Assembly (NCBI GenBank): GCA_035765045.1
Contig: DASTYI010000141.1
Coordinates: 1 to 60,340 of the forward strand
Direction of reading: 5' to 3'
DNA from: Iamia sp035765045
Lineage (GTDB): Bacteria > Actinomycetota > Acidimicrobiia > Acidimicrobiales > Iamiaceae
DNA: 60,340 bases
Both the position numbers and the translations under genes were made by a program. Below, piece after piece: positions 35,440-44,009 of the stretch (positions are counted from its first letter, which is position 1; each line of letters opens with the position of its first letter). The notes below the pieces were generated by a model. It was not told the DNA's origin, did not search any database, and saw only the letters and a list, made by a program, of their open reading frames with translations.

Positions 35440-35646
35440 TGGCGGACTGTTCTGACCTGATCGTACGTGGGGTCGTGCGCGTCGTTGGTGTTGCGGCGAT
35501 GGGTCGTCGCCGGAGGGGCAAGAGGTGTTGGCGGACCGTCGCCATCACCGCCAGTCGCCATCGGTCGCCAGCGCAGAAATTCGGAAGAAGACGTGTCGTG
35601 CTGGACGCCCTTTCGCGGCCTATGTAGGTAGGACCAAGGAGACGTC

Positions 35647-35874
35647 ATGCCCAACACCGACCACCGCCCGCTCACCCGGTTGCTCAACATCAGCGAGGTC
35701 GCCGATATCCTCGGCGTCGAGGTCAGGCACGTCCGCCGGCTCGTGCATGAGCGCCGGATCCCGTTCATAAAGTGGGGCCACCTGCTGCGGTTCGACCCGG
35801 CGGAGATCAAGGCGTGGATCGATCAGAACCGGCGTGGATTCCGGCCGCCGCCCGGGGAGCGTCCGGCGTCTTAG
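35647..35874 (+). CDS. Excisionase-family DNA-binding protein
   Basis: A protein of 75 residues. A MerR/HTH_17-type helix-turn-helix reads LLNISEVADILGVEVRHVRR, then VHERRIPFIKWGHLLRFDPAEI. This is the standard Xis/AlpA-like layout seen in tyrosine-integrase elements. AAGGAGA precedes the ATG. It is inferred to bend attachment-site DNA and favour excision, or to regulate the relaxase. Its TAG overlaps the TAA of the convergent gene (TTAG). Confidence 0.82.
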   Translation: MPNTDHRPLTRLLNISEVADILGVEVRHVRRLVHERRIPFIKWGHLLRFDPAEIKAWIDQNRRGFRPPPGERPAS

Positions 35875-36302
35875 TCGTGGACGTCGCGCAGGGTCCACGT
35901 CCTCGGCCGTCGGCCCTCCATCGCCGTGAAGCCGGCGACGCTCGTCCCGGCGTCGACGAGCTCGACGCCGACGTAGATGCCGGCGTCGTCCTCTGGATCG
36001 ATGGCGAACACGTCGACCCGGTTCGGCCCGGGACCGTTGGCCCGACCAGCAATCCGGAGTGCACCCTGGGTCCCGTCGGCCTCGAGAGAGACCCGCTCGA
36101 AGCCGTCGGTGTCGACGAGGACCACCCGGCAGGCGTCACCGTCAGCCGAGAGCCGAACCCGATCAGCTCCGTCCTCGTCCACGATCAAGACCGAGCGGGT
36201 GCGGACCTCGCCCTCGATCTGCCTCCGGAGGCTCGCCACCTCCTCCCGCAGCTGCTCGACGTCCGCCGGGTCGTCTCCGTCGGGGCGCGTATCGTCACTC
36301 AT
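35871..36302 (-). CDS. Hypothetical protein: short coiled coil plus beta repeats
   Basis: A protein of 143 residues. An acidic N terminus and a short coiled coil (VEQLREEVASLRRQIEGEV) precede beta-strand repeats: RSVLIVDEDGADRVRLSADG, RVVLVDTDGFERVSLEADG and VDVFAIDPEDDAGIYVGVEL. The repeat unit, with its DEDG/DTDG turns, resembles trimeric fibre-like or beta-helix stalks. I do not recognise a family. It is preceded by AGGAGG. It is divergent from the HTH gene at 36447 across 144 bp with no other feature seen. Confidence 0.55.
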   Translation of the reverse strand: MSDDTRPDGDDPADVEQLREEVASLRRQIEGEVRTRSVLIVDEDGADRVRLSADGDACRVVLVDTDGFERVSLEADGTQGALRIAGRANGPGPNRVDVFAIDPEDDAGIYVGVELVDAGTSVAGFTAMEGRRPRTWTLRDVHD

Positions 36303-36446
36303 CGTCGGGACCTCCTAGGGGTTCCGTCCACGGCCCCGGGCAGTTGGCGCTGCGCCGGGGCCACTCGCTCTCGTTGGAGCGGCGGCCTACCCCTGTTCAG
36401 CATGCGCCTACACATGGCATCAAGGATCGACGCGTAGGGTCGGCCC

Positions 36447-36656
36447 ATGGGTCGAGGGCGTCAGGTCTACGTCGACGACCTTGTCGACGCCTCGACCATC
36501 GCTGACCGGCTGGGCCTCTCGCACCGTGAGACGGTCAGCAACTTCGTGGTTCGCTACCCCGACTTCCCCAAGGCCCTCGGCATGTGGGGCCGCACCCGCC
36601 TCTGGAACTGGCCCGACGTCGAGGCCTGGGCGAGAGCAACCGGCCGCCTGGCCTAG
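36447..36656 (+). CDS. Small helix-turn-helix DNA-binding protein
   Basis: A protein of 69 residues. VDASTIADRLGLSHRETVSN is a helix-turn-helix, followed by FPKALGMWGRTRLWNWPDVE, in the AlpA/excisionase style. A TAGGGT hexamer lies 6 nt before the ATG, so the mRNA is probably leaderless. Its stop overlaps that of the convergent HEPN-like gene. It may regulate excision or the neighbouring HEPN-like gene, but that is inference. Confidence 0.72.
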   Translation: MGRGRQVYVDDLVDASTIADRLGLSHRETVSNFVVRYPDFPKALGMWGRTRLWNWPDVEAWARATGRLA

Positions 36657-37348
36657 TCGGCCTCCTCGCCTTCAGGCCCGTCGTCACTGGCCTTGTGTAC
36701 CCCGAGTCGGCGTGAGATCTCGGCCGGGTCCATAGCCGGCAACGTCGACATCCGGTCAAAGATCGCTCGCCCGTCTGGCGGCTTTAGGGGCATCCCATCG
36801 AAGTGCTCGGGGGCGACGATGAGGGCCGCGCCGATGCGGTCGGACACGGTCGCAGCGTCTTCGGCGGAGAGGCCGCGCTCCTCGAGGCACTGAGTCATGA
36901 GGTCACGGACACGCTGCAACAGATCGACGAAGACGGCTTCGGCAGCAACGAGCTCTGCGATTGCTCCGTCCGCGTCGCCAGCCAACAAGCGCTGGAACAC
37001 CAACCAGAGCCCGTCGTGGGCAAGGTCGTTTCGCAGGTGGCGAGCGGCATGCAGGTCTTGCACGAGGCCAACCGGCACCTGGTGTGTCGCTGCGAGCTTC
37101 TCGATCTCCTCGATCGCTTGGTGCAGCGTTCGCTTGAACGCGGTCGCAACAGATGCCTCCGCCGCGGTGTCGTCGTCTCGGGGACCTGCGAGCGTCGGGG
37201 CAACGAGCTTGCAGAACACTTCGAGCATCTGGCCGTGCACCATGGCCATGAAGTACGGCTGGCCAACTCGCTCAAGGTCCGCCTGTAAGCGGTCACCCAA
37301 CGGCGAAGCTTCGATGAGAGCCATGAGGTCTTCGGGTTCGTCAGACAC
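36653..37348 (-). CDS. HEPN-like protein (RNxxxH motif), second copy in the element
   Basis: A protein of 231 residues starting at a GTG, mainly helical. Residues 99-111 contain HAARHLRNDLAH, with R106 and H111 making the Rx4H signature of HEPN RNases. The part after residue 170 (IGAALIVAPEHFDGMPLKPP) is different and may be a regulatory tail. It is convergent with the small HTH gene, with overlapping stop codons (CTAG). An RNase toxin paired with that DNA-binding protein is conceivable but not established. Confidence 0.5.
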   Translation of the reverse strand: MSDEPEDLMALIEASPLGDRLQADLERVGQPYFMAMVHGQMLEVFCKLVAPTLAGPRDDDTAAEASVATAFKRTLHQAIEEIEKLAATHQVPVGLVQDLHAARHLRNDLAHDGLWLVFQRLLAGDADGAIAELVAAEAVFVDLLQRVRDLMTQCLEERGLSAEDAATVSDRIGAALIVAPEHFDGMPLKPPDGRAIFDRMSTLPAMDPAEISRRLGVHKASDDGPEGEEAD

Positions 37349-37482
37349 TGCCCCGTCCTAGCCGCCGGCTCGGCGACATGCCCGCGCTTTGCGGCTGTGC
37401 TCGATTGCCCTCGGCGGCGGGCGGTTGCAGGAACTACAACGTCAGTCCCGCTAGTCGGTTCCTGACCCCACTGACGGCCCTC

Positions 37483-38688
37483 ATGCCTGAGCACTACACC
37501 AACCAGCACTACGTGCCCGAGTGGTACCAGAAGCGGTTCCTTGCGCCCGGTGCGACGCAGAACGAGCTGCACGTACTCGCCCTCCATCCGCGGTCGATGA
37601 CGGACCCGAGCGGACGTCGCCGACCGCTGCCGCAGCAGCGTCGGCGGCCCATCCGCCGCTGCTTCGCCGAAGAGGACCTCTACACGTTGCGCTTCGGCGA
37701 GGCCGTCTCTCGGCACATCGAGAGTGCCTTCTTTGGGCGGATCGACACGAGCGGGGCACGGGCGGTGGGATGGTGGGACTCGGACAGTCTCCAGCAGCTG
37801 TACGACCGGGCGTTGCGTGACCTGGTCGAGTTCATGACCGCACAGAAGCTGCGGACGCCCAAGGGCCTCGACTGGCTGACGGCGCAACTTCGCAACCCCG
37901 CTCCGAATGAGGTTCTGCGAGCGATGGTCGATCTGAGGACGATCTACACCACGGTGTGGACCGAGTGCGTCTGGCAGATTGCCGACGCCGCCGACTCACC
38001 AACGAAGTTCATCGTCACGGATCACCCCGTCACCGTGTACAACCGGGCCTTCGGTCCACGGCATGCGCGCTGCCGGGGAGCGAACGATCCTGACATCAGG
38101 CTGCACGGATCGCACACCGTGTACCCCCTCAGCCGTGAGCGGTGCCTGATCCTGACGAATCTCTCGTGGGCGCTGGACCCGTACCAGCGCGCCACCGAGA
38201 TGCGTCCGAACCCGGACTTCTATCGAGACACCTACTTCAACTTCCTGGACGTCCAGCGCGGGAGGCGTCTCGCTGAGGACGAGGTTCGGATCATCAACTT
38301 CATACTGAAAAGCCGGGCTTACCGCCACATCGCCGCAGGCGAACCGGAATGGCTGTACCCCGAGGAATTCGTCAGCAAGTCGGACTGGGCGGACTTCGGC
38401 GATGGGTATCTGCTGATGCCCGATCCTCGAGAGCTCAACGAGGGCGTCGAGGTCATCATGGGCTACGACGATGGGACGACGGAGGCGTTCGATGCATACG
38501 GCCGGCGGCCGTGGGAACCCGGCTACGAGGGCGCCGTCGGCTCGGCGCGTCAGCGTCCCGGACGGCACAAGAAGTTCAAGGAGGAGTTCGCTCGGCTGTA
38601 CGGCCCTGACCTCCGGAGCCGCGCTTGGAAGACGGGCCGCGACTGGCCAGATGCAGACCAGGGCGGCAAGACAAGTGGACCGGACTGA
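37483..38688 (+). CDS. DUF4238 domain protein
   Basis: A protein of 401 residues. It begins HYTNQHYVPEWYQKRFLAPG, the hallmark opening of DUF4238 (NQHYVPxxYL(R/K)xF), and keeps the mid-protein block FIVTDHPVTVYN and the HTVYPLSRERCLILT segment. The biochemical function is unknown. The family turns up on prophages and islands. The ATG at 37483 fits the family start; an upstream ATG at 37378 would add 35 unlike residues. Confidence 0.8.
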   Translation: MPEHYTNQHYVPEWYQKRFLAPGATQNELHVLALHPRSMTDPSGRRRPLPQQRRRPIRRCFAEEDLYTLRFGEAVSRHIESAFFGRIDTSGARAVGWWDSDSLQQLYDRALRDLVEFMTAQKLRTPKGLDWLTAQLRNPAPNEVLRAMVDLRTIYTTVWTECVWQIADAADSPTKFIVTDHPVTVYNRAFGPRHARCRGANDPDIRLHGSHTVYPLSRERCLILTNLSWALDPYQRATEMRPNPDFYRDTYFNFLDVQRGRRLAEDEVRIINFILKSRAYRHIAAGEPEWLYPEEFVSKSDWADFGDGYLLMPDPRELNEGVEVIMGYDDGTTEAFDAYGRRPWEPGYEGAVGSARQRPGRHKKFKEEFARLYGPDLRSRAWKTGRDWPDADQGGKTSGPD

Positions 38689-38701
38689 TTGATCAGCCGG
38701 G

Positions 38702-40021
38702 TCACTCGTCGGCGTCTCGAAGTGCTACGGCGATGCGTTGGTTGGCGACTTCTTCGTCGCCTTGGAGGGCTCCGACGTAGGTGCTGACGAGGGTCTGGAC
38801 GCTGTGGCCCATGCGGCGGGCGACCTCGCCGAGGGGGACGCCGGCGCCGAGCCAGGTGGTGGCGGCGGAGTGGCGGAGGTCGTAGACCCGGATCGGCGGG
38901 TGGCCGACGTCGGCCAGGGCTCGCTTGAGCGCTCTCGCCCAGTTCGACTGGGTCGGGCGGCGGTCGCCTCGGGTGCGGAAGATCAGGTCATCGCCGGAGA
39001 GGTCGTGTTCGTCGACCCAGGCTCGGAGGATGCGGACGAGCACGGGCGGGATCGGGACCGAGCGGTCGCCGGTCTTCGTCTCGCCGGAGACGTCGAAGTC
39101 GACGTCGGCCTCGGTGACCTCGATGCGGCCCCAGTCGTCCTCGGGCAGCGTCAGGGCGTCGACCCGGAGCATCACGACCTCCGATGGGCGGAGTCCGCCG
39201 TAGTACGATGTCGCCGTCATCGCTCGGTAGAGCCGGCTGGCGGGCTGGTGGTTCGACATCGCTTCGAGCACCCGCGCCATTGTCGGCGGGTCGGGCAGGG
39301 AGCGGATCGCCGGACGCTTCGCCCGGGCGGCCTTCGTTCGCGATCGGCCCCGAGGGCTCGGCGGCCACGGGTTGGTGTCGAGGATCCCGAGGTCGACCGC
39401 TCGACCGATGCAGCTCTTCGCCGCCGTGCGGAGGCGGTGAGCCGTGGCTGCGGCGAGCGGGCTCCCGTCGGCCTTGCGTGCGAGCTTCCGATCGGCCTCG
39501 GCGAGCGACGCCCGATCGAGCTGTGCCAGCCGGAGGCACCACCGGTCGAGCCAGGCGGCCGCATCTTCGTCCACGACCTCGCCATCGGGCTTCAGCCACG
39601 CCGACAGGTGGGCGCGGGTGCCCGCCGGCGGGGGAGGGGCGGACGGGGAGACGACGAGCGGGACGAACCGTGAGAGCGCTTCGACGGCCGAGGTCCGAGT
39701 GCGTGGCGCCCAGTCGGGCCACTGCTCCTCGAGGAAGGCACGAGCCCACACGTGCATCTGGACGTCGTCCGGCTCCGGCTCCCACTCGACCGGTTCGCCG
39801 GTCTCGCGATCGAAGGCGTGCCCAGCGGCGTGCGCGTCGAGGAGCGCCGACCGGAAGCGATCGGCCTCGACCCGGATGCGGAACGACCGGCTCCGTTGGC
39901 GACCCTCGACCGCCCACCGGACGACCCACGGGCGCCGGTGCCGCTCGCCCTTCCGGCGCTGCACCCCGAACACGGCGACGTCCGCCTGGGGGCGTTCGAT
40001 CCGTCGGCTCGGCGCGGTCAC
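38702..40021 (-). CDS. int: Tyrosine recombinase (integrase) of the element
   Basis: A protein of 439 residues from the GTG at 40021; a TTG at 40054 is an alternative. An N-terminal AP2-like arm-binding domain (RRPWVVRWAVEGRQRSRSFR) and a core-binding SAM-like domain precede the catalytic domain. Catalytic residues are seen in YYGGLRPSEVVMLRVD (Arg), LRHSAATTWL (His and Arg region), RRMGHSVQTLVSTY (second His and nucleophile Tyr). It lies about 100 bp from the right arm repeats and would recombine the 18-bp tRNA-Arg core. Confidence 0.92.
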   Translation of the reverse strand: MTAPSRRIERPQADVAVFGVQRRKGERHRRPWVVRWAVEGRQRSRSFRIRVEADRFRSALLDAHAAGHAFDRETGEPVEWEPEPDDVQMHVWARAFLEEQWPDWAPRTRTSAVEALSRFVPLVVSPSAPPPPAGTRAHLSAWLKPDGEVVDEDAAAWLDRWCLRLAQLDRASLAEADRKLARKADGSPLAAATAHRLRTAAKSCIGRAVDLGILDTNPWPPSPRGRSRTKAARAKRPAIRSLPDPPTMARVLEAMSNHQPASRLYRAMTATSYYGGLRPSEVVMLRVDALTLPEDDWGRIEVTEADVDFDVSGETKTGDRSVPIPPVLVRILRAWVDEHDLSGDDLIFRTRGDRRPTQSNWARALKRALADVGHPPIRVYDLRHSAATTWLGAGVPLGEVARRMGHSVQTLVSTYVGALQGDEEVANQRIAVALRDADE

Positions 40022-40123
40022 GAGGCCGATCGTTCCCCGGGCAGTCGGTGTCAACCCCGACCCGACGAACCCTCGTCAGAACCGTCCAGGAGGGTCCATC
40101 AGCGACCGTTTATGCACGGGATC

Positions 40124-40145
40124 ATTGGGAGGAGTGTGGGAGGAG
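40124..40145 (+). repeat. Right tandem arm-type repeat
   Basis: ATTGGGAGGAG followed directly by TGTGGGAGGAG, 61 bp inside attR. It has the same 11-bp unit, tandem spacing and orientation as the pair at 25730-25751. Confidence 0.65.
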
Positions 40146-40206
40146 CGCGTTGCAGACGCTGCCACTAGTGCTCTGACCAGGGTGGATGACCCCATTGAGC
40201 AACAGG

Positions 40207-40248
40207 CTTCTAATCCGACGGTCGTTGGTTCGAATCCAACCGGGGGCG
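40207..40248 (+). pseudogene. attR core with displaced 3' half of the original tRNA-Arg
   Basis: The 18-bp core is followed by a T arm GTTGG/CCAAC around TTCGAAT and the acceptor strand CGGGGGC. It lacks a 5' half and a CCA. The acceptor strand still pairs with GCCTCCG of the intact gene through one G-T wobble, as expected for the ancestral host 3' end pushed aside by integration. The rest of 40022-40354 holds no gene. Confidence 0.85.
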
Positions 40249-40354
40249 CTACCGGCAAGCCGTCGTGACCAGGGGTGGGGCGGCGATCGGTTGTGGGGCG
40301 GGTGGTCGGGGTAGCGCCGGGCCGGCTGCAACCCCCACACGAAGGATCCACGCC

Positions 40355-40561
40355 ATGACCTATGGAGCTGCCATCGTCATCGGTGCCATCGGCGCCATCC
40401 TGCGGTACGCCGTGGCCGACTCGGTCGACGGCGTCGACCTCCGGATGATCGGGCTCATCCTGATGATCGCCGGGGCCATCGGGCTGATCGTCGGTCTCGT
40501 CCAGACCCTGTCGCACCGCCGCACGGCCGTCGTCTACGAGGACCGTCGTCCCCTCTACTGA
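40355..40561 (+). CDS. Small DUF6458-like membrane protein
   Basis: A protein of 68 residues with two membrane helices (GAAIVIGAIGAILRYAVAD and IGLILMIAGAIGLIVGLV) joined by a short acidic VDGVDLR loop. This matches the small actinobacterial DUF6458 proteins. The C terminus is charged (RRTAVVYEDRRPLY). Function unknown. It is the first chromosomal gene to the right of the element. Confidence 0.75.
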   Translation: MTYGAAIVIGAIGAILRYAVADSVDGVDLRMIGLILMIAGAIGLIVGLVQTLSHRRTAVVYEDRRPLY

Positions 40562-40636
40562 GGTCGACGGCTGACACCGTCAATGTCGGAACGGAGTGCC
40601 CTGGTCATGATCATCGACCTCGTCCGGCGAGCCTGA

Positions 40637-43009
40637 GTGGCTCCGGACGCGCCGCGCTGGCGTCGCGCTGTCGGTTCCTTCCGACGGTCGCGCTGGTGGA
40701 GGTGGGGTCGCTGGCCGCTCGTCGCCGGAGCAGCCGTCGGGCTGGGCGGGGTGATCGCCCTCGTCTGGCTCTACGCCACCGTCGAGCTGCCGGCGGACCC
40801 GCCCGAGCTCCAGTCCTCGACGATCGTCGATGCCGACGGCGAGGAGCTGGCCGTCCTCCAGCGGGACGGCTACCGGATCGAGGTCGGGCTCGACGAGGTC
40901 GCCCCGGTGGTCGTCGACGCCCTGATCGCGGCGGAGGACCGGGACTTCCGCCACCACGACGGCATCGACCCCGTCGGCATCGTCCGGGCCGTCACCCACA
41001 ACATCGGTGGGGGTGAGACCCAGGGCGGGTCGACGATCACCCAGCAGCTCGTCAAGAACAGCTACCTGTCGCCGGAGCGGACCTACAGCCGCAAGGTGAA
41101 GGAGGCGATCCTCGCCATCAAGCTCGACGATCGCCTCGACAAGGACGAGATCCTCGAGCGGTACCTCAACACGGTCTACTTCGGGCGGGGCGCGTACGGG
41201 ATCGAGGCGGCCGCCAACGTCTACTTCGACCGGTCGGCGTCCGAGCTGGACGTCCCGCAGGCGGCGCTGCTGGTCGGCCTGCTGCGGGCCCCCGAGGCGG
41301 CCGAGCCGAGCGAGGACCCGGAGACGGCGACCCGCCGGCGCGACTCGGTCATCGACGACCTGGTCGAGGTCGGCGACCTCACCCGGGCCGAGGCCGACGA
41401 GGCCAAGGCCGCCGACCTCGGCGCCATCCCGCAGGACTCGCCGGTGACCCTGACCGCCGGGGTCGGGCCGCACGTGGTCGAGTGGATCCGGTCCCAGGCG
41501 GTCGAGATGTTCGGGGCCGACGCCGTGTACGGCGGCGGGTTGACCATCCACACGACGATCGACATCGACGACCAGCGGGCCGCCGAGCAGGCGGTGGCCG
41601 AGGTCCTCACCGATCCGAACGACCCGCAGGCCGCCCTCGTCGCCATCGATCCCGAGGGTCGGATCCGGGCCCACGTCGGGGGCCGGGACCACGCCGCCCT
41701 CCAGGTCGACCTGGCCCGGGGGCGCGAGGGCGGTGGCTCGGGACGCCAGCCCGGGTCGACGTTCAAGCCGATCGTCCTGGCTGCGGCGCTCCAGGACGGG
41801 ACCGCCACGCTCGGGTCGACGTTCCCGGCGCCGGCGTCGATCACCCTCGACGACGGCGGGGGACCGTGGGAGGTGGGCAACTACGGAGGCGAGGGGTTCG
41901 GCGTGCTCGACCTGTACGAGTCGACGACCCGATCGGTGAACACCGTGTACGCCCAGCTCGTCCTCGAGGTCGGTCCCGAGCGGGCGGCCGAGGTCGCCGA
42001 CTCGCTGGGGATCCCCGGCCAGGAGCCGGATCCCAGCCTCGTGCTCGGGACCGGCGAGGTGTCGGTCCTCGACCTGGCCGGCGGCTACTCGACCCTCGCC
42101 CGGCAGGGCGAGCGGATCGACCCCTACGTGATCGAGAGGGTCGAGGACGCCGACGACGACGTGATCTTCGAGGTCGAACCGCCCGAACCGGTCCGGGCGC
42201 TCGACGAGGGCCCGGCGCTGGCCGTCACCCACGCCCTCCGCGGCGTGATCGACGGGGGCACCGGCACCCGGGCGCAGCTCGACCGGCCGGCGGCGGGCAA
42301 GACCGGGACCACGCAGGGCAACGGCGACGCCTGGTTCGCCGGCTACACCCCGGACCTCACCGCCGCCGTCTGGATGGGCTACCCCGAGGGCCCGCAGCGG
42401 GCGATGACCGACGTCCACGGCGAGAGCGTCACCGGCGGCTCGCTCCCGGCCGACATCTGGAAGCGGTTCATGGACGCCGCCCTGGCCGACGTCGAGCCCT
42501 CCGACTTCCCCGCCCCGCCCGACGACCTGCTCGAACCGCCCGAGGACGAGCAGCCGGAGCTGGAGGTCAGCCCCACCCGCGGGCCGGTGGGGACCGAGGT
42601 CACCGTCACCGGCACCGGCTTCGCCCCGTGCGTCGCGGGCTGGTCGGTCGCCATGGACCCGGGTGGGGCGACCTCGCCCACCGACGACGGCGGCGACGCG
42701 GCCGACCGCACCGCCACCCTCGTCGTCCCGGAGGGCCTCGGCCCCGGCACCGCCCGGATCACCGCCCTCTGCGACCGGGGCGGCGGACCGGAGCCCGTCG
42801 CCGAGGCCACCTTCGAGATCGAGGCCCCCGAGGAGGAGTCGACCACGACGACGTCGTCCCCGACGACGACCACCACCACCAGCGAGCCCGACACCTCGAC
42901 GACCGCCCCTCCGACCACGGCGCCGCCGATCACGGTCCTGCCCGGACCCACGTCGACCACGACCACCACCCGGCCGCGGGCCCGCCCGCCGGCGGGCCCG
43001 GGCGGCTGA
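40637..43009 (+). CDS. Class A penicillin-binding protein (transglycosylase-transpeptidase)
   Basis: A protein of 790 residues. After a short basic tail and one membrane helix (about 26-48), the GT51 domain has EDRDF (Glu100) and GGSTITQQLVKN. The transpeptidase domain has S374-T-F-K377, S433-V-N and K555-T-G-T-T. A C-terminal IPT/TIG-like domain (SPTRGPVGTEVTVTGTGF) and a Thr/Pro-rich tail follow. It polymerises lipid II and crosslinks peptidoglycan at the outer face of the membrane. The start is a GTG. The Thr-rich tail may span the wall. Confidence 0.93.
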   Translation: MAPDAPRWRRAVGSFRRSRWWRWGRWPLVAGAAVGLGGVIALVWLYATVELPADPPELQSSTIVDADGEELAVLQRDGYRIEVGLDEVAPVVVDALIAAEDRDFRHHDGIDPVGIVRAVTHNIGGGETQGGSTITQQLVKNSYLSPERTYSRKVKEAILAIKLDDRLDKDEILERYLNTVYFGRGAYGIEAAANVYFDRSASELDVPQAALLVGLLRAPEAAEPSEDPETATRRRDSVIDDLVEVGDLTRAEADEAKAADLGAIPQDSPVTLTAGVGPHVVEWIRSQAVEMFGADAVYGGGLTIHTTIDIDDQRAAEQAVAEVLTDPNDPQAALVAIDPEGRIRAHVGGRDHAALQVDLARGREGGGSGRQPGSTFKPIVLAAALQDGTATLGSTFPAPASITLDDGGGPWEVGNYGGEGFGVLDLYESTTRSVNTVYAQLVLEVGPERAAEVADSLGIPGQEPDPSLVLGTGEVSVLDLAGGYSTLARQGERIDPYVIERVEDADDDVIFEVEPPEPVRALDEGPALAVTHALRGVIDGGTGTRAQLDRPAAGKTGTTQGNGDAWFAGYTPDLTAAVWMGYPEGPQRAMTDVHGESVTGGSLPADIWKRFMDAALADVEPSDFPAPPDDLLEPPEDEQPELEVSPTRGPVGTEVTVTGTGFAPCVAGWSVAMDPGGATSPTDDGGDAADRTATLVVPEGLGPGTARITALCDRGGGPEPVAEATFEIEAPEEESTTTTSSPTTTTTTSEPDTSTTAPPTTAPPITVLPGPTSTTTTTRPRARPPAGPGG

Positions 43010-43149
43010 TCGGCCCCGGAAGCCCGCCGTCGGTCGGCAGGCGGTCACCGAAAACCGTGGTGGGGCGAGCCACGCCGTGGGCTACATCGGGCGTGGCGAC
43101 GGCGGCCCGGGCCGCATCCCGCCGGTCGCCGAGGAGGAGGAGGGTCGGG

Positions 43150-44009
43150 GTGGAGGAGAGGGTGCGGGCGGTGGCGGCGGCGGTGGAGGTCGCCACCCGC
43201 TGCGGTCTGGCGGTCGAGCGGACCGAGGTCCTCAGCGACTCGAACAAGGTGATGGTCCGGCTGGAACCGTGCGCCGTGGTGGCCCGGGTCGCCCACCGGG
43301 GCCAGGAGGTCGCCGCCTTCGAGGTCGACCTGGCCTGCCGTCTCGCCGCCGCCGGGGCGCCGATCGCCGCCCTCGCCCCCCGGGTCCCGCCCCGCCCCCA
43401 CGAGGCCGACGGCTTCGTCGTCACGCTGTGGACCTTCCACGCCGGGCCCCCGGGGCCGCCCCCGCCGACCGAGGTGGCCGACGCCCTGGCCCGGCTCCAC
43501 GGCGCCCTCCGGGCGATCGACGTCGCCGCGCCGCACTTCACCGGCCGGGTGGCGGAGGCCGAGGCCCTCGTCGCCCACCCGGACCGCTCCCCGGCGCTGG
43601 CCGCCGACGACCGGGCCCTGCTCCTCGCCGCCCTCCGCACCGGTCGGGACGCGGTGCTCGGAGCCGGCGCCCCCGAGCAGCTCCTCCACGGCGAGCCCCA
43701 CCCGGGCAACGTCGTCCGCGCCGCCGACGGCCTGCGGTTCGTCGACCTCGAGACGGCCTGCCGGGGGCCGGTCGCCTTCGACCGGCCCACGTGCCGGTGG
43801 CGATCGCCCGTCGCTACCCGGGGGCCGACGCCGCCCTGCTCGACACCTGCCGGGGGCTCGTCCTGGCCATGGTGGCGGCATGGCGCTGGGACCCCGATGA
43901 CCGCTTCCCGCACGGGCGCGCGGCCGGCCACGAGCTGCTCGCCGCCCTGCGCGGCGGCCCCCCGTGGCCACCGCTCGACGTGGTCATGGCCCGGGCCGGC
44001 GTCCCGTAG
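43150..44009 (+). pseudogene. Aminoglycoside phosphotransferase-like gene with a 1-base frameshift
   Basis: The reading frame from GTG 43150 gives a kinase-fold protein with VMVRLEPCAVVARVAH, the catalytic loop LLHGEPHPGNVV and RFVDLETACRGPVAFD. It then breaks at about 43785-43795. The expected continuation (HVPVAIARRYPGADAALLDT to VVMARAGVP) is intact in another frame up to the stop at 44009. Adding one base restores a 286-residue protein. It is either a real disruption or a base lost in the assembly. The 3' end overlaps the convergent TetR gene. Confidence 0.75.

Larger units (their letters stand above)
25591..40224. mobile_element. Integrative mobilizable element (about 14.6 kb) in tRNA-Arg, carrying a Gabija-like defence island
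   Basis: It is bounded by the 18-bp direct repeat CTTCTAATCCGACGGTCG (25591-25608 and 40207-40224). It holds a tyrosine integrase next to the right end, an excisionase-like gene, a MobF relaxase and a candidate oriT, but no replication or type IV secretion genes that I can see. It would therefore need a helper for transfer. Cargo is the nuclease/Gabija run (26423-32038), two HEPN-like genes and a DUF4238 gene. Codon use is visibly less GC-biased than in the flanks, supporting recent arrival. Confidence 0.9.

Noticed and set aside
40079..40354. A second complete tRNA at the right end of the element
   Set aside because: Only the anticodon-loop-to-3' part is present; no D arm or acceptor 5' strand precedes it.
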